Assembly: GCA_003159055.1 (NCBI GenBank)
Contig: PMLH01000259.1
Location: 1-7,030, forward strand
Source of the DNA: Myxococcales bacterium
GTDB lineage: Bacteria > Myxococcota > Polyangia > Fen-1088
Direction: 5' to 3'
Length of the DNA: 7,030 nt
The notes beneath the pieces were generated by a model. It saw only the letters and a list, made by a program, of their open reading frames with translations, did no database searches and was not told the DNA's origin. The position numbers were made by a program, and so were the translations under genes. Shown one piece after another: positions 6,000 to 7,030 of the stretch. How positions within the stretch are numbered: position 1 is the first letter of the stretch; the number at the start of each line of letters is the position of its first letter.

Positions 6000-6131
6000 G
6001 CAAGGCTCCTGCGCTGGCTATAAGCGCTGCTTATCAAATAAGCGTTACTAATACTTTATGCAATAACAATAAATTCGCAATATCCATCACAAGGCGCTAA
6101 TTTTCCCGGCCAGGAAAGGAGTCCTTGGCTC
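6000..6131. promoter_or_regulatory. AT-rich divergent promoter region (lysR-like / leuA-like)
   Basis: This 132-base spacer is strikingly AT-rich against its surroundings, especially 6031-6090, as expected for divergent promoters. Several sub-optimal -10-like hexamers exist on both strands, but no -35/-10 pair stands out, so I do not name one. The plus-strand gene has AAGGAG at 6116-6121. That site is part of a short palindrome AAGGAGTCCTT (6116-6126), too tight to fold as a stable hairpin. Confidence 0.7.
6020..6052. promoter_or_regulatory. Candidate LysR-type operator: tandem ATAAGC/GCTTAT half-sites
   Basis: Half-sites alternate every 9 bp: ATAAGC (6020-6025), GCTTAT (6029-6034), ATAAGC (6038-6043) and a degenerate ACTAAT (6047-6052). 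The first two and the middle two each form a perfect 15-bp palindrome. T6021-N11-A6033 and T6039-N11-A6051 both fit the LTTR T-N11-A rule. The array starts 21 bp upstream of the LysR start and ends 80 bp before the leuA-like start. That suits autorepression on one side and activation on the other. Confidence 0.7.

Positions 6132-7030
<899 letters not shown>

Overview
The window is GC-rich and compact. It reads like a chromosome segment of a Gram-negative bacterium of the deltaproteobacterial/Myxococcota kind. That is an inference from an ExbD/TolR subunit, an NtrC-type two-component pair, secreted and outer-membrane candidates, a very Cys-rich secreted protein, and codons strongly biased to G/C in third position. 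No rRNA, tRNA, CRISPR array or insertion sequence is visible. Nothing points clearly to recent transfer.

Left part (1-896): the 3' end of an ExbD/TolR-family gene, a 196-base gap, a 59-codon gene for a lysine-rich secreted peptide, and a strong intrinsic terminator. Centre (897-3850): a membrane sensor histidine kinase overlaps a sigma-54-dependent response regulator by an ATGA junction. They form one translationally coupled two-component operon. Its input signal and target promoters cannot be read from the window. Next (3927-5124): a secreted or lipidated protein with 31 cysteines in 176 residues, arranged in an 18-residue repeat, then 16 bases later a probable outer-membrane beta-barrel. 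The pair sits directly downstream of the two-component genes with no terminator between, so it may be a read-through part of that operon or have its own near-leaderless promoter.

Right part (5133-7030): a LysR-type regulator on the minus strand converges on the barrel gene, with 8 bases between stop codons and a perfect 9-bp hairpin that includes both stops. The regulator diverges from a gene for a 2-isopropylmalate synthase-type enzyme, cut off by the window end. Their AT-rich shared intergenic region carries a tandem array of ATAAGC/GCTTAT half-sites every 9 bp, a good candidate operator for the LysR protein.

The most unusual items are the 18-residue cysteine-repeat protein and its barrel neighbour. 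After them come the LysR operator array and the QSCGCSM variant of the normally QSPGASM active-site loop in the LeuA-like enzyme.
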